Program-made: the position numbers and the translations under genes
Assembly (NCBI GenBank): GCA_000156295.1
Contig: DS999224.1
Coordinates: forward strand, 268,017 to 332,016
DNA length: 64,000 nt
Direction of reading: 5' to 3'
Source: a marine gamma proteobacterium HTCC2148
Lineage (GTDB): Bacteria; Pseudomonadota; Gammaproteobacteria; Pseudomonadales; Halieaceae
The notes under the pieces: model-generated
What the model was told of the DNA's origin: nothing
Database searches by the model: none
The model's input: the letters and a program-made list of their open reading frames with translations, nothing else
Part shown: one piece after another, positions 10,094 through 18,597 of the stretch
Layout of the letters: the number at the start of each line of letters is the position of its first letter
Position numbering within the stretch: the first letter of the stretch is position 1

Positions 10094-10144
10094 AACCGTG
10101 GGATTCGTCGTTTGAGCCACAAACGCCGGGCCCACGGTTTTTTG
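10094..10144 (+). terminator. Branched terminator-like hairpin between hflC and the DUF2065 gene
   Basis: AACCGTGGG at 10094-10102 pairs with CCCACGGTT at 10131-10139, followed by a T run (TTTTTTG). Inside the loop a second stem CGTTTG / CAAACG forms, giving a cloverleaf-like element. Position and T tract fit a rho-independent terminator ending the hfq-hflC operon. Confidence 0.6.
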
Positions 10145-10170
10145 TGTCTGGCCAATTCTGAGGGGAGTTT

Positions 10171-10362
10171 GTGGACTTTTGGCATGTGCTCCCGGTGGCC
10201 CTGGCACTGGTTTTTATCATTGAAGGCGCGATGCCTTTCATCAGCCCCAACCACTGGCGCAATATGCTGGCTGTGGTGGCGCAGATGGATGATCGTGTTA
10301 TCCGTAAGATCGGTCTCGGCAGTATGCTGTTCGGGGTTGTTCTGCTTTATTTGGTAAATTGA
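10171..10362 (+). CDS. DUF2065 (YjeT-like) small inner-membrane protein
   Basis: 63 aa from GTG 10171, with a GAGGGGAG ribosome site. Two membrane helices (about 5-22 and 46-62) with the family signature EGAMPFISPNHWR between them. Its function is unknown; in E. coli the same small gene (yjeT) also sits between hflC and purA. It is separated from hflC by a terminator-like hairpin and from hisZ by nine bases. Confidence 0.88.
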   Translation: MDFWHVLPVALALVFIIEGAMPFISPNHWRNMLAVVAQMDDRVIRKIGLGSMLFGVVLLYLVN

Positions 10363-10371
10363 AGGCTATAC

Positions 10372-11538
10372 ATGACATCGGTTGATCGCTGGCAATTGCC
10401 CGACGGGATTGAGGAAGTTCTTCCCGCACAGGCCGCCACTGTAGAGCAGCTACGCCGTCGCCTGCTGGATATGTTCCGCAGCTGGGGCTATGAACTGGTA
10501 ATTCCACCCCTGGTGGAATTTACTGACTCCCTGCTCAGCGGCCTGGGTCAGGACCTGGACTTGCTGACATTCAAGCTTACTGACCAACTCTCCGGTCGGA
10601 GCATGGGTGTACGCGCCGACATTACTCCGCAAGTTGCCCGCATTGATGCCCACAGCCTCGCACCTGAGGGGGTGTCCCGCCTTTGTTACGCAGGCTCCAC
10701 CTTGCACACCCGCCCCAAGTCATTAATGGCTTCCCGGTCACCCATTCAGCTGGGTGCCGAGCTATATGGTGACGATAGTCTGGCGGCCGATGTGGAAGTT
10801 ATTCGCCTGATGTTGGCTACCCTGGACGCCGCCGAACTGGATGCGGCTTATACTCTGGATTTGGGCCATGTGGGCGTTTACGAGGCTGTACTTGCCACCG
10901 CCGATCTGGATGAAGCTCAGGAAGCCGCTATCTTTGACTGCCTGCAGCGTAAATCGGTGCCCGATCTGTTGCTGGCACTGGACAATGTTCCTGAAGATAT
11001 TGCCACCTTAATTATTGGTCTGGTGGACTTGCACGGGGATGACGAAGTGCTGGTCGCCGCTAGAGAGCTATTTGCCGACAGGGTGCCTCAGGCGCTGATC
11101 GCGGTGGATGCCCTGCAGGATGTGGCGACCGATATTCGCCGCCAGTGTCCGGATCTCTCCATTTATTTTGATCTCGCTGAGTTACGCGGTTATCACTACC
11201 ACACTGGCATTGTATTCGCTGCCTATGTGCCCGGCCGCGGTCAGGCATTGGCCAATGGTGGCCGTTACAACGGGGTTGGTGAAGTATTTGGTCGCTCACG
11301 TCCCGCCACCGGTTTTGCCACTGACCTCAAGTCGTTAATGGGCTTGTTACCAGCGACTCAAGAGAGGCAGGGTGCTATCAGCATCCCAGATAGCGATGAC
11401 CTTGAACTATTGGCGAAAGTGGCTCAATTGCGGGCTGAGGGCGAGATTGTAATTAATAACCTTTCATCCGAGCCCGATAGCCGTTGTGATCGAGCGCTGG
11501 TGCACAGTGATGGTGAATGGTTAGTACAAGAAATCTAG
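10372..11538 (+). CDS. hisZ: ATP phosphoribosyltransferase regulatory subunit HisZ
   Basis: 388 aa resembling the catalytic core of histidyl-tRNA synthetase: class II motif 1 region (VIPPLVEFTDSLL), MGVRADITPQVARID (motif 2-like), LGAELYG, and a C-terminal FAAYVPGRGQALANGGRYNG segment. It lacks the anticodon-binding domain of HisS and lies next to purA, which is the typical place of hisZ in gammaproteobacteria. HisZ joins the short HisG to form the active, feedback-regulated first enzyme of histidine synthesis. hisG is not in this window. Confidence 0.93.
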   Translation: MTSVDRWQLPDGIEEVLPAQAATVEQLRRRLLDMFRSWGYELVIPPLVEFTDSLLSGLGQDLDLLTFKLTDQLSGRSMGVRADITPQVARIDAHSLAPEGVSRLCYAGSTLHTRPKSLMASRSPIQLGAELYGDDSLAADVEVIRLMLATLDAAELDAAYTLDLGHVGVYEAVLATADLDEAQEAAIFDCLQRKSVPDLLLALDNVPEDIATLIIGLVDLHGDDEVLVAARELFADRVPQALIAVDALQDVATDIRRQCPDLSIYFDLAELRGYHYHTGIVFAAYVPGRGQALANGGRYNGVGEVFGRSRPATGFATDLKSLMGLLPATQERQGAISIPDSDDLELLAKVAQLRAEGEIVINNLSSEPDSRCDRALVHSDGEWLVQEI

Positions 11539-11540
11539 GT

Positions 11541-11570
11541 CTTCATCTCCGCGAAGGCGGCAATGACGAC
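11541..11570. repeat. Possible decayed copy of the dispersed palindromic repeat
   Basis: CTCCGCGAAGGCGG followed by CAATGACG in the hisZ-purA gap resembles the other half of the unit seen at 3146-3180. Only similarity by eye supports it. Confidence 0.3.
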
Positions 11571-11611
11571 GTTAATTTTCCCCGTCTTCTGACGGCACAA
11601 TACGTAAGTAG

Positions 11612-12916
<1,305 letters not shown>

Positions 12917-12941
12917 TGTCTGCAGCTCTGCGGCCGGTCGC

Positions 12942-12958
12942 CCCCCAAAGTGGGGGTC
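12942..12958 (+). terminator. Short G/C hairpin after purA
   Basis: CCCCCCA AAG TGGGGG forms a 6-bp stem with a tiny loop 25 bases after the purA stop; no T run follows, so it is only a possible transcript end. The rest of the 200-base gap to the next gene is AT-rich with nothing else recognised. Confidence 0.35.
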
Positions 12959-13118
12959 GAGTGTCTCCAGGACCACGAATTAATAGCGAATCAAACGATT
13001 AAAATCGCCCGAGAGTTATTAGCGATCAGCCGTCAAATTTTGCTGGTTACTTTTGATGTATTGGGTCTGAACTGAAGTATACTAAGGCGACACAGTTGGC
13101 TCAGGGGGACGGATTCCC

Positions 13119-13532
13119 ATGTTCGAGACATTTCTGCTGGCAGGAGGCCTTGTTGCGGGCATTCTGCTTTTCTTCCGGTTGTTCGCTCGTAAGCGCAAAC
13201 CCATGGCTCGTTCTGCGCTGGGTTACCAAGCGACATTACGCCAAAAGGCGGTAAAATCATCGACCAACAGCCGATACGCGGCCGTATCCTGCAACGGTCA
13301 TTGTTCGGCGATCAAGCGCTTGCAAGGTAAACGGTTTTTGGAGAGAGAGGCTCCCCGCCTCCCAGTACCAGGTTGCCCAGCGGCGCGTTGTGATTGTATG
13401 TATACACACCACGATGATCGCCGCACAGGTAGACGAGACCGCCGTGGGCTTTCCCAGATAGCCAAGGAATTTTTTAATTACTCGGAACAGCCCAACCGCC
13501 GAAATCGACCCGGACGAAGGGCCGCCGATTGA
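13119..13532 (+). CDS. Conserved hypothetical small protein, one membrane helix and Cys/His-rich domain
   Basis: 137 aa from ATG 13119 behind CAGGGGGAC. A single membrane segment at about residues 5-20 is followed by a basic stretch (RKRKP) and a Cys/His-rich core: CNGHC around residues 58-62, REAPRLPVPGCPAARCDC around 77-95, then MYTHHDDRR and many Arg residues. The arrangement C-x3-C ... C-x4-C-x-C ... HH looks like a metal site or disulphide-rich fold. I recall similar short proteins in gammaproteobacteria but no function. The C terminus ends in a run of Arg (NRRNRPGRRAAD). Confidence 0.65.
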   Translation: MFETFLLAGGLVAGILLFFRLFARKRKPMARSALGYQATLRQKAVKSSTNSRYAAVSCNGHCSAIKRLQGKRFLEREAPRLPVPGCPAARCDCMYTHHDDRRTGRRDRRGLSQIAKEFFNYSEQPNRRNRPGRRAAD

Positions 13533-13571
13533 TCGATGACCTGACGTGTCAGCAGCGACTTTCAGCTCTCT

Positions 13572-16541
13572 TTATCGAAGTTCGATGCGGCGACGCGCGT
13601 TCAGGCCCAGGCCCAGTGCCCCCAGAATTATCAGTCCCAAAATCCATTGTGGTGTCACCGGAATATTTTGTATTTCAGTGTCGGGCGGATCAATGGGTGG
13701 AGGGTCAATAGGTGGTTCGGTAGGATCCACGAAGTAGCCGAAATTGGCATTCTGGTAGATTTGTCCTGAGGTGAGGCTAAAGGCGTTAGGGTTGGTGCCG
13801 CCGGTCAGCATCTTGTCAGTTAATACAGCATATTCGTCGGTAACCTCGATTCGCCAGTTGCCCGTCGGCACAGGAACAAACACGTAATAGCCATTGCTAT
13901 TGGTAACAGCGGTGGCGGTTCTTTTTTCATAGCTGCCGTTGTTGTCCTCATCCAGCTGGAGTTCAACCGTCACATTGCCGATGCCTGGTTCCGAGCTTTC
14001 TCGCTGGCCATTGCCGTTCTCATCGTCCCACACCAGATAGCCGCTTGCCCCGAAGTTGATTGGCACAAAGTCCACACTAAACGATGACTTAGAATCTACC
14101 ACGTTGTTTTCATCATCGACTGCGGTGGCGGTCACAATATTGGTGTGAACGCTGCCAGGAGAACCAGTAATTATTTGCGTGAACTGACAGGCGACTGACG
14201 ACCTGGCAGATATAGCCACAGGTAGGGCGCAATTGCCCTGGCCGTTCAGGTCACCGAAACGGTCGTCGTCAAGACCGGTTAGGGTGACATTCACGTAGCT
14301 CGAGTTGCGAGTGGTGATGGTGTAGATCACCTCGCCGCTGGACCCTAATAAAGCTCTGCGATTGCCAATCTTCACCACCTCGATGGCCGCAGCTGCGTAA
14401 CCGAAGTCTGCGTCGTTGAAGATCTCACCTGTCTCCAGATTGACGTCCAACGGCTCGGCACCTCCTGTCAGAATAAATCCATCAAGGGCGCCTGTTGTAT
14501 CGCTGACAACTACCTGATAGTTGCCAGCGGCAAGTGCCGTGAAGTCATATTTGCCAGAAGCGTCAGTGCTGGTGGTGGCCAAACGCGTACCGGCTTGGTA
14601 AAGGTCCACCGTTACGTTTTTTATACCGGGTTCTCCTGCATCAAAAACGCCGTCTGCATTGAGGTCTTCCCATACCTGATCGCCAATAGCGGCGCTAGAG
14701 GGCGCTAAAAACAGCACGGCGGCGGGGCCGGAGTCGAAAGTGATGTTGTTATTAGCATCGGTTGCTCTAGCGGAAACGGTGTTGCGGTGGATTTCCAGGG
14801 GCTCGCCCGAAATGGTTTCTGTAAAGCGGCACTTGTAAGTCTGCCTTTTGGTGATGCTGACACCCAATTCGCAGGTCCCCAAACCATTGAGGTCACCGAA
14901 GCGACTGTCGATCAACTGATCAAGGGTCACCGCGGTGTCGCCAATATTTAAAACAATAATGGAGTAAGTCACCTCTGCAGAGGGCGATTTAACAATAAAT
15001 TCGGATGGAATTTTTATGACCTGGATTGCTGGCTTGGGTATGTCCGCGTAGCCAAAATCGGCGCTGTCATAATATTCGCCGGGTGCAAGAATCAAATCCA
15101 GAGGTTCGGGCGGCGTCGTCAAAAAACGATCCTTCAAAATCTGGTTGGTGTCAGTGACGGTGACTCGGTAATTGCCGGCCGGCAGACCAATGAAACCGTA
15201 CTCGCCATTGTTAATGGTGGTATCCGTGGCAACCAGTGTTTCGTAATTGCCATCGCTGTCAGCGTCGTAGGAGAGGTCAATGGTTACCTGGTTTAACCCC
15301 ACCTCGCCTTCGTCTAAAACGCCATTGGCATTTTCGTCCAGCCACACAAGGTTACCCAGAGAACCATTGACAGGATCTTCAATGCCGACGACAGCATCAT
15401 CGGCGCCATAGATAAAGTAACCTTCAACGAGGTCTTTGGCAGCAGCCTGCACAGTGTTGGTATGGTTTTCGCCTGGGTTACCATCGATTTGGCGGTCGAA
15501 TTCGCAGCTGTAGATATCTCCCGGTGCCAATGGCGTAGCGGGGAGCGCGCAGTCTCCCTGGTCAATCAGGTCACCGAATTTGTCGTCTACTAGTTCGGTC
15601 AGTTCCCAGGCAATCACTCCCGAGTTCTGAACTTCCACCGTGTAAGTGACCAGCCCACCAGGAGCAAACACCACTTGGGGGCTTACCGCTTTGGAAACTG
15701 TCATTTCGGCGCGTACATAGCCGAAGTTCGCAAACGTATTGACTTGTCCGGGCTTAAGAACCACCTCCAGCGGATTATCGGCGGTGGTGCGTACCAAGTT
15801 GTCCAATGGTCCTGATGAATCTTCAACCGCCACCACGTTGTAAATACCCCCTCCCAGATCCGTGAAAGCATAGAATCCGGACTCGTTGGTCACAGCGATC
15901 GTGTGTGTTGGAATGCGCTCCTCGTAAAGCTCTATGGTGACGCCGGCGATACCCTCTTCATTTTCCTGTTTAATCCCGTCTGCATTCAAGTCGTTCCAAA
16001 CCAGGTAGCCGATCGCTCCCTTAGCAACTTCAATGAAATTGACTAGAGCTCGTCCCATATCGCTGACGGGCTTGCCGTCCCCAGTGCCGCTGGCGGTCAC
16101 AGTGTTCAGATGAACTCCGGGTGCCGTGCCGGAGGGAAAAGCATTGAAACTGCAAGTGTAGATCTCTCCCGAGGCAATTTCCTGCGGCATGCTACATGAG
16201 CCTGCTCCGTTCAAGTCGCCGAACTTGTCATCGACCAGCGTATCGATAAACACTGTGATCGGGCCTTCATTCACCACATTGATTGTATAGTCCACGTCTT
16301 CACCGGGGCTGATCACAAGAGGCTCAGCTGTTTTCTGGACGCGTATTACTGGGATTTCAGGGTTGGGCGGTACAACGGGCACTTCTCCTATATCCCCAAT
16401 GGTATCAATGCACTTGCTGCTCGTTGAAAGGCTGAAATTCGCTGGATCGCTGGCATCGTCGCAGGCACTTGAGTTCTGCTTCCAGGTAATTGCGTAGGCA
16501 ACATCCAGAGTGCCATCGTTATTGAGGTCCTGGCACAGCAC
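13572..16541 (-). CDS. Large secreted repeat protein (alternating DUF11-like and SdrD_B-like domains) with IPTL-like sorting tail
   Basis: The open part codes 989 aa and carries four copies of a two-domain unit. Each unit has a DUF11-like beta domain (marks: DDKFGDLNGAGSC or close variants, then NTVTA) followed by an SdrD_B/Cna_B-like domain (VWNDLNADG..., E-x-GI-x-VT, and NFGY at the end). The Asp/Asn-rich loops look like calcium sites. The C terminus has a Pro/Asp linker (DPPPIDPPD), then IPVTPQWILGLIILGALGLG and NARRR: a motif-helix-Arg tail like IPTL-CTERM signals processed by exosortase-type enzymes; no such sortase is in the window. The true 5' end lies further upstream (16541-16985) but is frameshifted; GTG at 16541 is only the first usable codon after a stop. 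Likely a cell-surface or matrix protein. Confidence 0.75.
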   Translation of the reverse strand: MLCQDLNNDGTLDVAYAITWKQNSSACDDASDPANFSLSTSSKCIDTIGDIGEVPVVPPNPEIPVIRVQKTAEPLVISPGEDVDYTINVVNEGPITVFIDTLVDDKFGDLNGAGSCSMPQEIASGEIYTCSFNAFPSGTAPGVHLNTVTASGTGDGKPVSDMGRALVNFIEVAKGAIGYLVWNDLNADGIKQENEEGIAGVTIELYEERIPTHTIAVTNESGFYAFTDLGGGIYNVVAVEDSSGPLDNLVRTTADNPLEVVLKPGQVNTFANFGYVRAEMTVSKAVSPQVVFAPGGLVTYTVEVQNSGVIAWELTELVDDKFGDLIDQGDCALPATPLAPGDIYSCEFDRQIDGNPGENHTNTVQAAAKDLVEGYFIYGADDAVVGIEDPVNGSLGNLVWLDENANGVLDEGEVGLNQVTIDLSYDADSDGNYETLVATDTTINNGEYGFIGLPAGNYRVTVTDTNQILKDRFLTTPPEPLDLILAPGEYYDSADFGYADIPKPAIQVIKIPSEFIVKSPSAEVTYSIIVLNIGDTAVTLDQLIDSRFGDLNGLGTCELGVSITKRQTYKCRFTETISGEPLEIHRNTVSARATDANNNITFDSGPAAVLFLAPSSAAIGDQVWEDLNADGVFDAGEPGIKNVTVDLYQAGTRLATTSTDASGKYDFTALAAGNYQVVVSDTTGALDGFILTGGAEPLDVNLETGEIFNDADFGYAAAAIEVVKIGNRRALLGSSGEVIYTITTRNSSYVNVTLTGLDDDRFGDLNGQGNCALPVAISARSSVACQFTQIITGSPGSVHTNIVTATAVDDENNVVDSKSSFSVDFVPINFGASGYLVWDDENGNGQRESSEPGIGNVTVELQLDEDNNGSYEKRTATAVTNSNGYYVFVPVPTGNWRIEVTDEYAVLTDKMLTGGTNPNAFSLTSGQIYQNANFGYFVDPTEPPIDPPPIDPPDTEIQNIPVTPQWILGLIILGALGLGLNARRRIELR

Positions 16542-16741
16542 GTTGCTGAGGGTTATGTCTTTATAAATGACACTATCACTTTTATTGGCATCACCGCAGG
16601 CATTGCCTTCCAGGTTGCGGTAGGGGCCGTTACCACTGAGACCGTTAAAAATTCCGTCTACAGGTTCAATACGGTCCAGAGAATCGAAGGTGCAGCTCTC
16701 GCCGTTTATCGGCGAGTTATCCGCATCACCGATAAAAACCC

Positions 16742-16985
16742 GATGTCATAGTGCTGTTCCGATTGCCCAGCAGGCCAATGCGCATCACCAGATCCCCAGG
16801 AATAATCTCGCCGTCGACACAGCTAGATGGTCGGAAATCAACTCTTCAGAAACAGTTTCGAAGTCATTGGCGGTGCAGATTCTTCCTGGAGAAGAATTTT
16901 CCAGGCATGCTGCCCCGAGCGCCATGTTGGGGGCTGCTGCTGCAATGCTGGCTGCCAACAGCATTTGGAAACGATATTTTTGCAC
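16742..16985 (-). pseudogene. Frameshifted N-terminal segment (signal peptide) of the repeat protein
   Basis: From GTG 16985 the minus strand reads a clean signal peptide (MQKYRFQMLLAASIAAAAPN, MALGA) then CLENSSPGRICTANDFETVSE, in the same frame as the 989-aa ORF downstream. Between them the coding sense changes frame: near 16825 it moves to a second frame (SCVDGEIIPGDLVMRIGLL), near 16755 to a third (HYDIGF), and at the A5/T5 run 16734-16738 back to the first (FIGDADNSPINGESC). Each switch fits one missing base, so three single-base losses sum to a codon. As read, the gene cannot give a secreted protein. Either recent decay or local sequence error. Confidence 0.7.
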
Positions 16986-17231
16986 TTTTATTACCTGTCC
17001 ATGGTTTGGGGAATGCGCGCAACGGGTAAATATATCTTCAAGTTACAGACATCACGGAAATTAGTGTCGAGATATAACATTTACTGTCAACTATTTCTAT
17101 TGGCCCCCGGGGGATGGACATCTGAGTCGCTGCATAATACCTGTGCAGAGGCGAATGAATTTGCTGCGGTAAATGGTAGCATTGGCCCTTTGACGGCAGG
17201 TTGAACACCCCGCTGCGAACATGGAACAAGC

Positions 17232-18059
17232 GTGCGCATAATTAATCAATGGCAAAATCCCGACGGTTCTACCTGGCTGGTCATCCGCAAATCGGCCGAA
17301 GGTTTTGAGCTGGAGTTTCCGCATTTAGCTCAGTTTAGCCTGGACGACGAGGGTGATGTTATCTGCAAAACTCAGCTTGAGGACGGTTGTGAGGCCACCC
17401 TGGATCATCTTTATCTCAATCAGGTATTACCGCTTGCTCTCAGTTTGCAAAACGAGCTGGTGCTGCATGCCAGTGCGGTTAATATTAATGGCCAGGCCGC
17501 GGTTTTTTGTGGCAGTTCGGGTATGGGGAAATCTAGTATAGCCGCGGCCTTTGCTACCGCCGGGTATCCGTTTTTGACAGATGATGGTTTGCTGATAGAG
17601 CCTAGTGGCGGGGATTACCTCGCCGTACCGAGCCACCCGTTTATTCGCTTGTGGGACGACTCGCGTGACTCTTTGGTGCCCGGAGAAGTTGGGAGCTTGC
17701 CTACACCGGTATGGACCGAAAAATCTCGCTTACTGGCGGGTGAGCAGTTACCGTTTTGTGATCAAAAAGTGACTGTTGGGCGCGTTTATTTTCTGCAAGA
17801 TGAAGGGGTTGATAGCTTGACGATTTCCCCCCTACTGGGTGCTGATGCCCTGATGGCGTTGGTGCGAAATTCGTTTTTTCTCGATATCTCCGATCGTTGC
17901 GGCGTCAGTAAGCATTTCCATGGAGCTGGTGACCTGGTGCGCAAGCCATTATTTTATCATCTCGATTACCCACGGGCCTATGGCGAACTGCCGTGCCTGG
18001 TGGATGGGGTTTTAGAACACATGGAAATGCCTGGCTTCGCATCCGTTGAGGGTTCATGA
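17232..18059 (+). CDS. HPr-kinase-like P-loop protein of the lasso-peptide locus
   Basis: 275 aa from GTG 17232. The C-terminal HprK kinase fold is seen in LHASAV (79-84), the P-loop GSSGMGKSS (94-102) and LTDDG (115-119); the N-terminal 70 residues are a short unknown domain rather than the HprK sensor. Known background: HprK-like kinases occur in a class of lasso loci (the paeninodin type) where the kinase phosphorylates the peptide's C-terminal Ser, and in the uncharacterised HprK-related/PqqD gene sets of proteobacteria. Here the predicted core ends in Lys, so a C-terminal Ser target is absent; Ser2 of the core is the only hydroxyl residue. It overlaps the next gene by four bases (ATGA), so the two are coupled. 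Confidence 0.8.
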   Translation: MRIINQWQNPDGSTWLVIRKSAEGFELEFPHLAQFSLDDEGDVICKTQLEDGCEATLDHLYLNQVLPLALSLQNELVLHASAVNINGQAAVFCGSSGMGKSSIAAAFATAGYPFLTDDGLLIEPSGGDYLAVPSHPFIRLWDDSRDSLVPGEVGSLPTPVWTEKSRLLAGEQLPFCDQKVTVGRVYFLQDEGVDSLTISPLLGADALMALVRNSFFLDISDRCGVSKHFHGAGDLVRKPLFYHLDYPRAYGELPCLVDGVLEHMEMPGFASVEGS

Positions 18060-18574
18060 CTGTCCACGGTAATAAGGCGAGTGCAGCCTCCAGTTTGTGC
18101 CAGAGCTGTGGCCTTTGCTGTACCGGGTTTGCTTGCGAGGTTGTAATCGTCAAACCGGAAGGTGATGAGGCCTATGCCGATAGGTTTGCTAATGGCCTGG
18201 TGCTGGCGTCGGATGGCCAGCACCGCTTTCTCGAATTGCCCTGTCCGGCGTTCGACGGCAACTGCACGATGTATGAGCAGCGCCCCAGCGACTGCCGTAG
18301 CTATCAATGTGACTTGCTGGAGCAGGTGCTTGGCGGTGCGCTTTCCAGGGATAAAGCTGATCAGGTGATTAGCGAGGTACAAGGTCGCTTGCGCGAACTG
18401 GCGACTGAATACAACGCCGGTCGCTCCGACCCACTCTCTGAGCAGGAAACCTATGCTGCCTTGCAGTCAGACCATTTGTGCGCCCGCGAGAAGGGCCTGG
18501 AACAGCGATTTTGGCAGCAAAACCCGAAATATCTGGGGTTGGTCTTTTTGCGTGAAAAGTACTTTGTCGCCTGA
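18056..18574 (+). CDS. YkgJ-family cysteine-cluster protein
   Basis: 172 aa. Cysteines at 15, 18, 21, 22 and 27 (CQSCGLCC ... C) and at 63, 70, 80 and 85 (CPAFDGNC ... RPSDCRSYQC) match the YkgJ/CxxCxxCC family, thought to bind zinc or iron-sulphur. No enzyme function is established for the family. The start overlaps the stop of the kinase-like gene (ATGA), which ties its role to that protein. It is not a usual member of lasso clusters and may be a metal-dependent maturation partner; that is inference. Confidence 0.8.
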   Translation: MTVHGNKASAASSLCQSCGLCCTGFACEVVIVKPEGDEAYADRFANGLVLASDGQHRFLELPCPAFDGNCTMYEQRPSDCRSYQCDLLEQVLGGALSRDKADQVISEVQGRLRELATEYNAGRSDPLSEQETYAALQSDHLCAREKGLEQRFWQQNPKYLGLVFLREKYFVA

Positions 18575-18597
18575 GCTTGCCACCTGGGTTATGGTAA

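Noticed and set aside
13572-13730. PEP-CTERM sorting signal
   Set aside because: The tail begins IPVTPQW, not V-PEP; it is nearer IPTL-CTERM.
13572-16541. CRISPR or DNA-level tandem repeat because of repeated domains
   Set aside because: The four units repeat at protein level only; DNA copies are too divergent and there are no short regular direct repeats.
16690-17204. Plus-strand open frames over the 5' end of the repeat protein
   Set aside because: They lie opposite the signal-peptide region of the minus-strand gene, overlap each other in different frames and show no conserved features.
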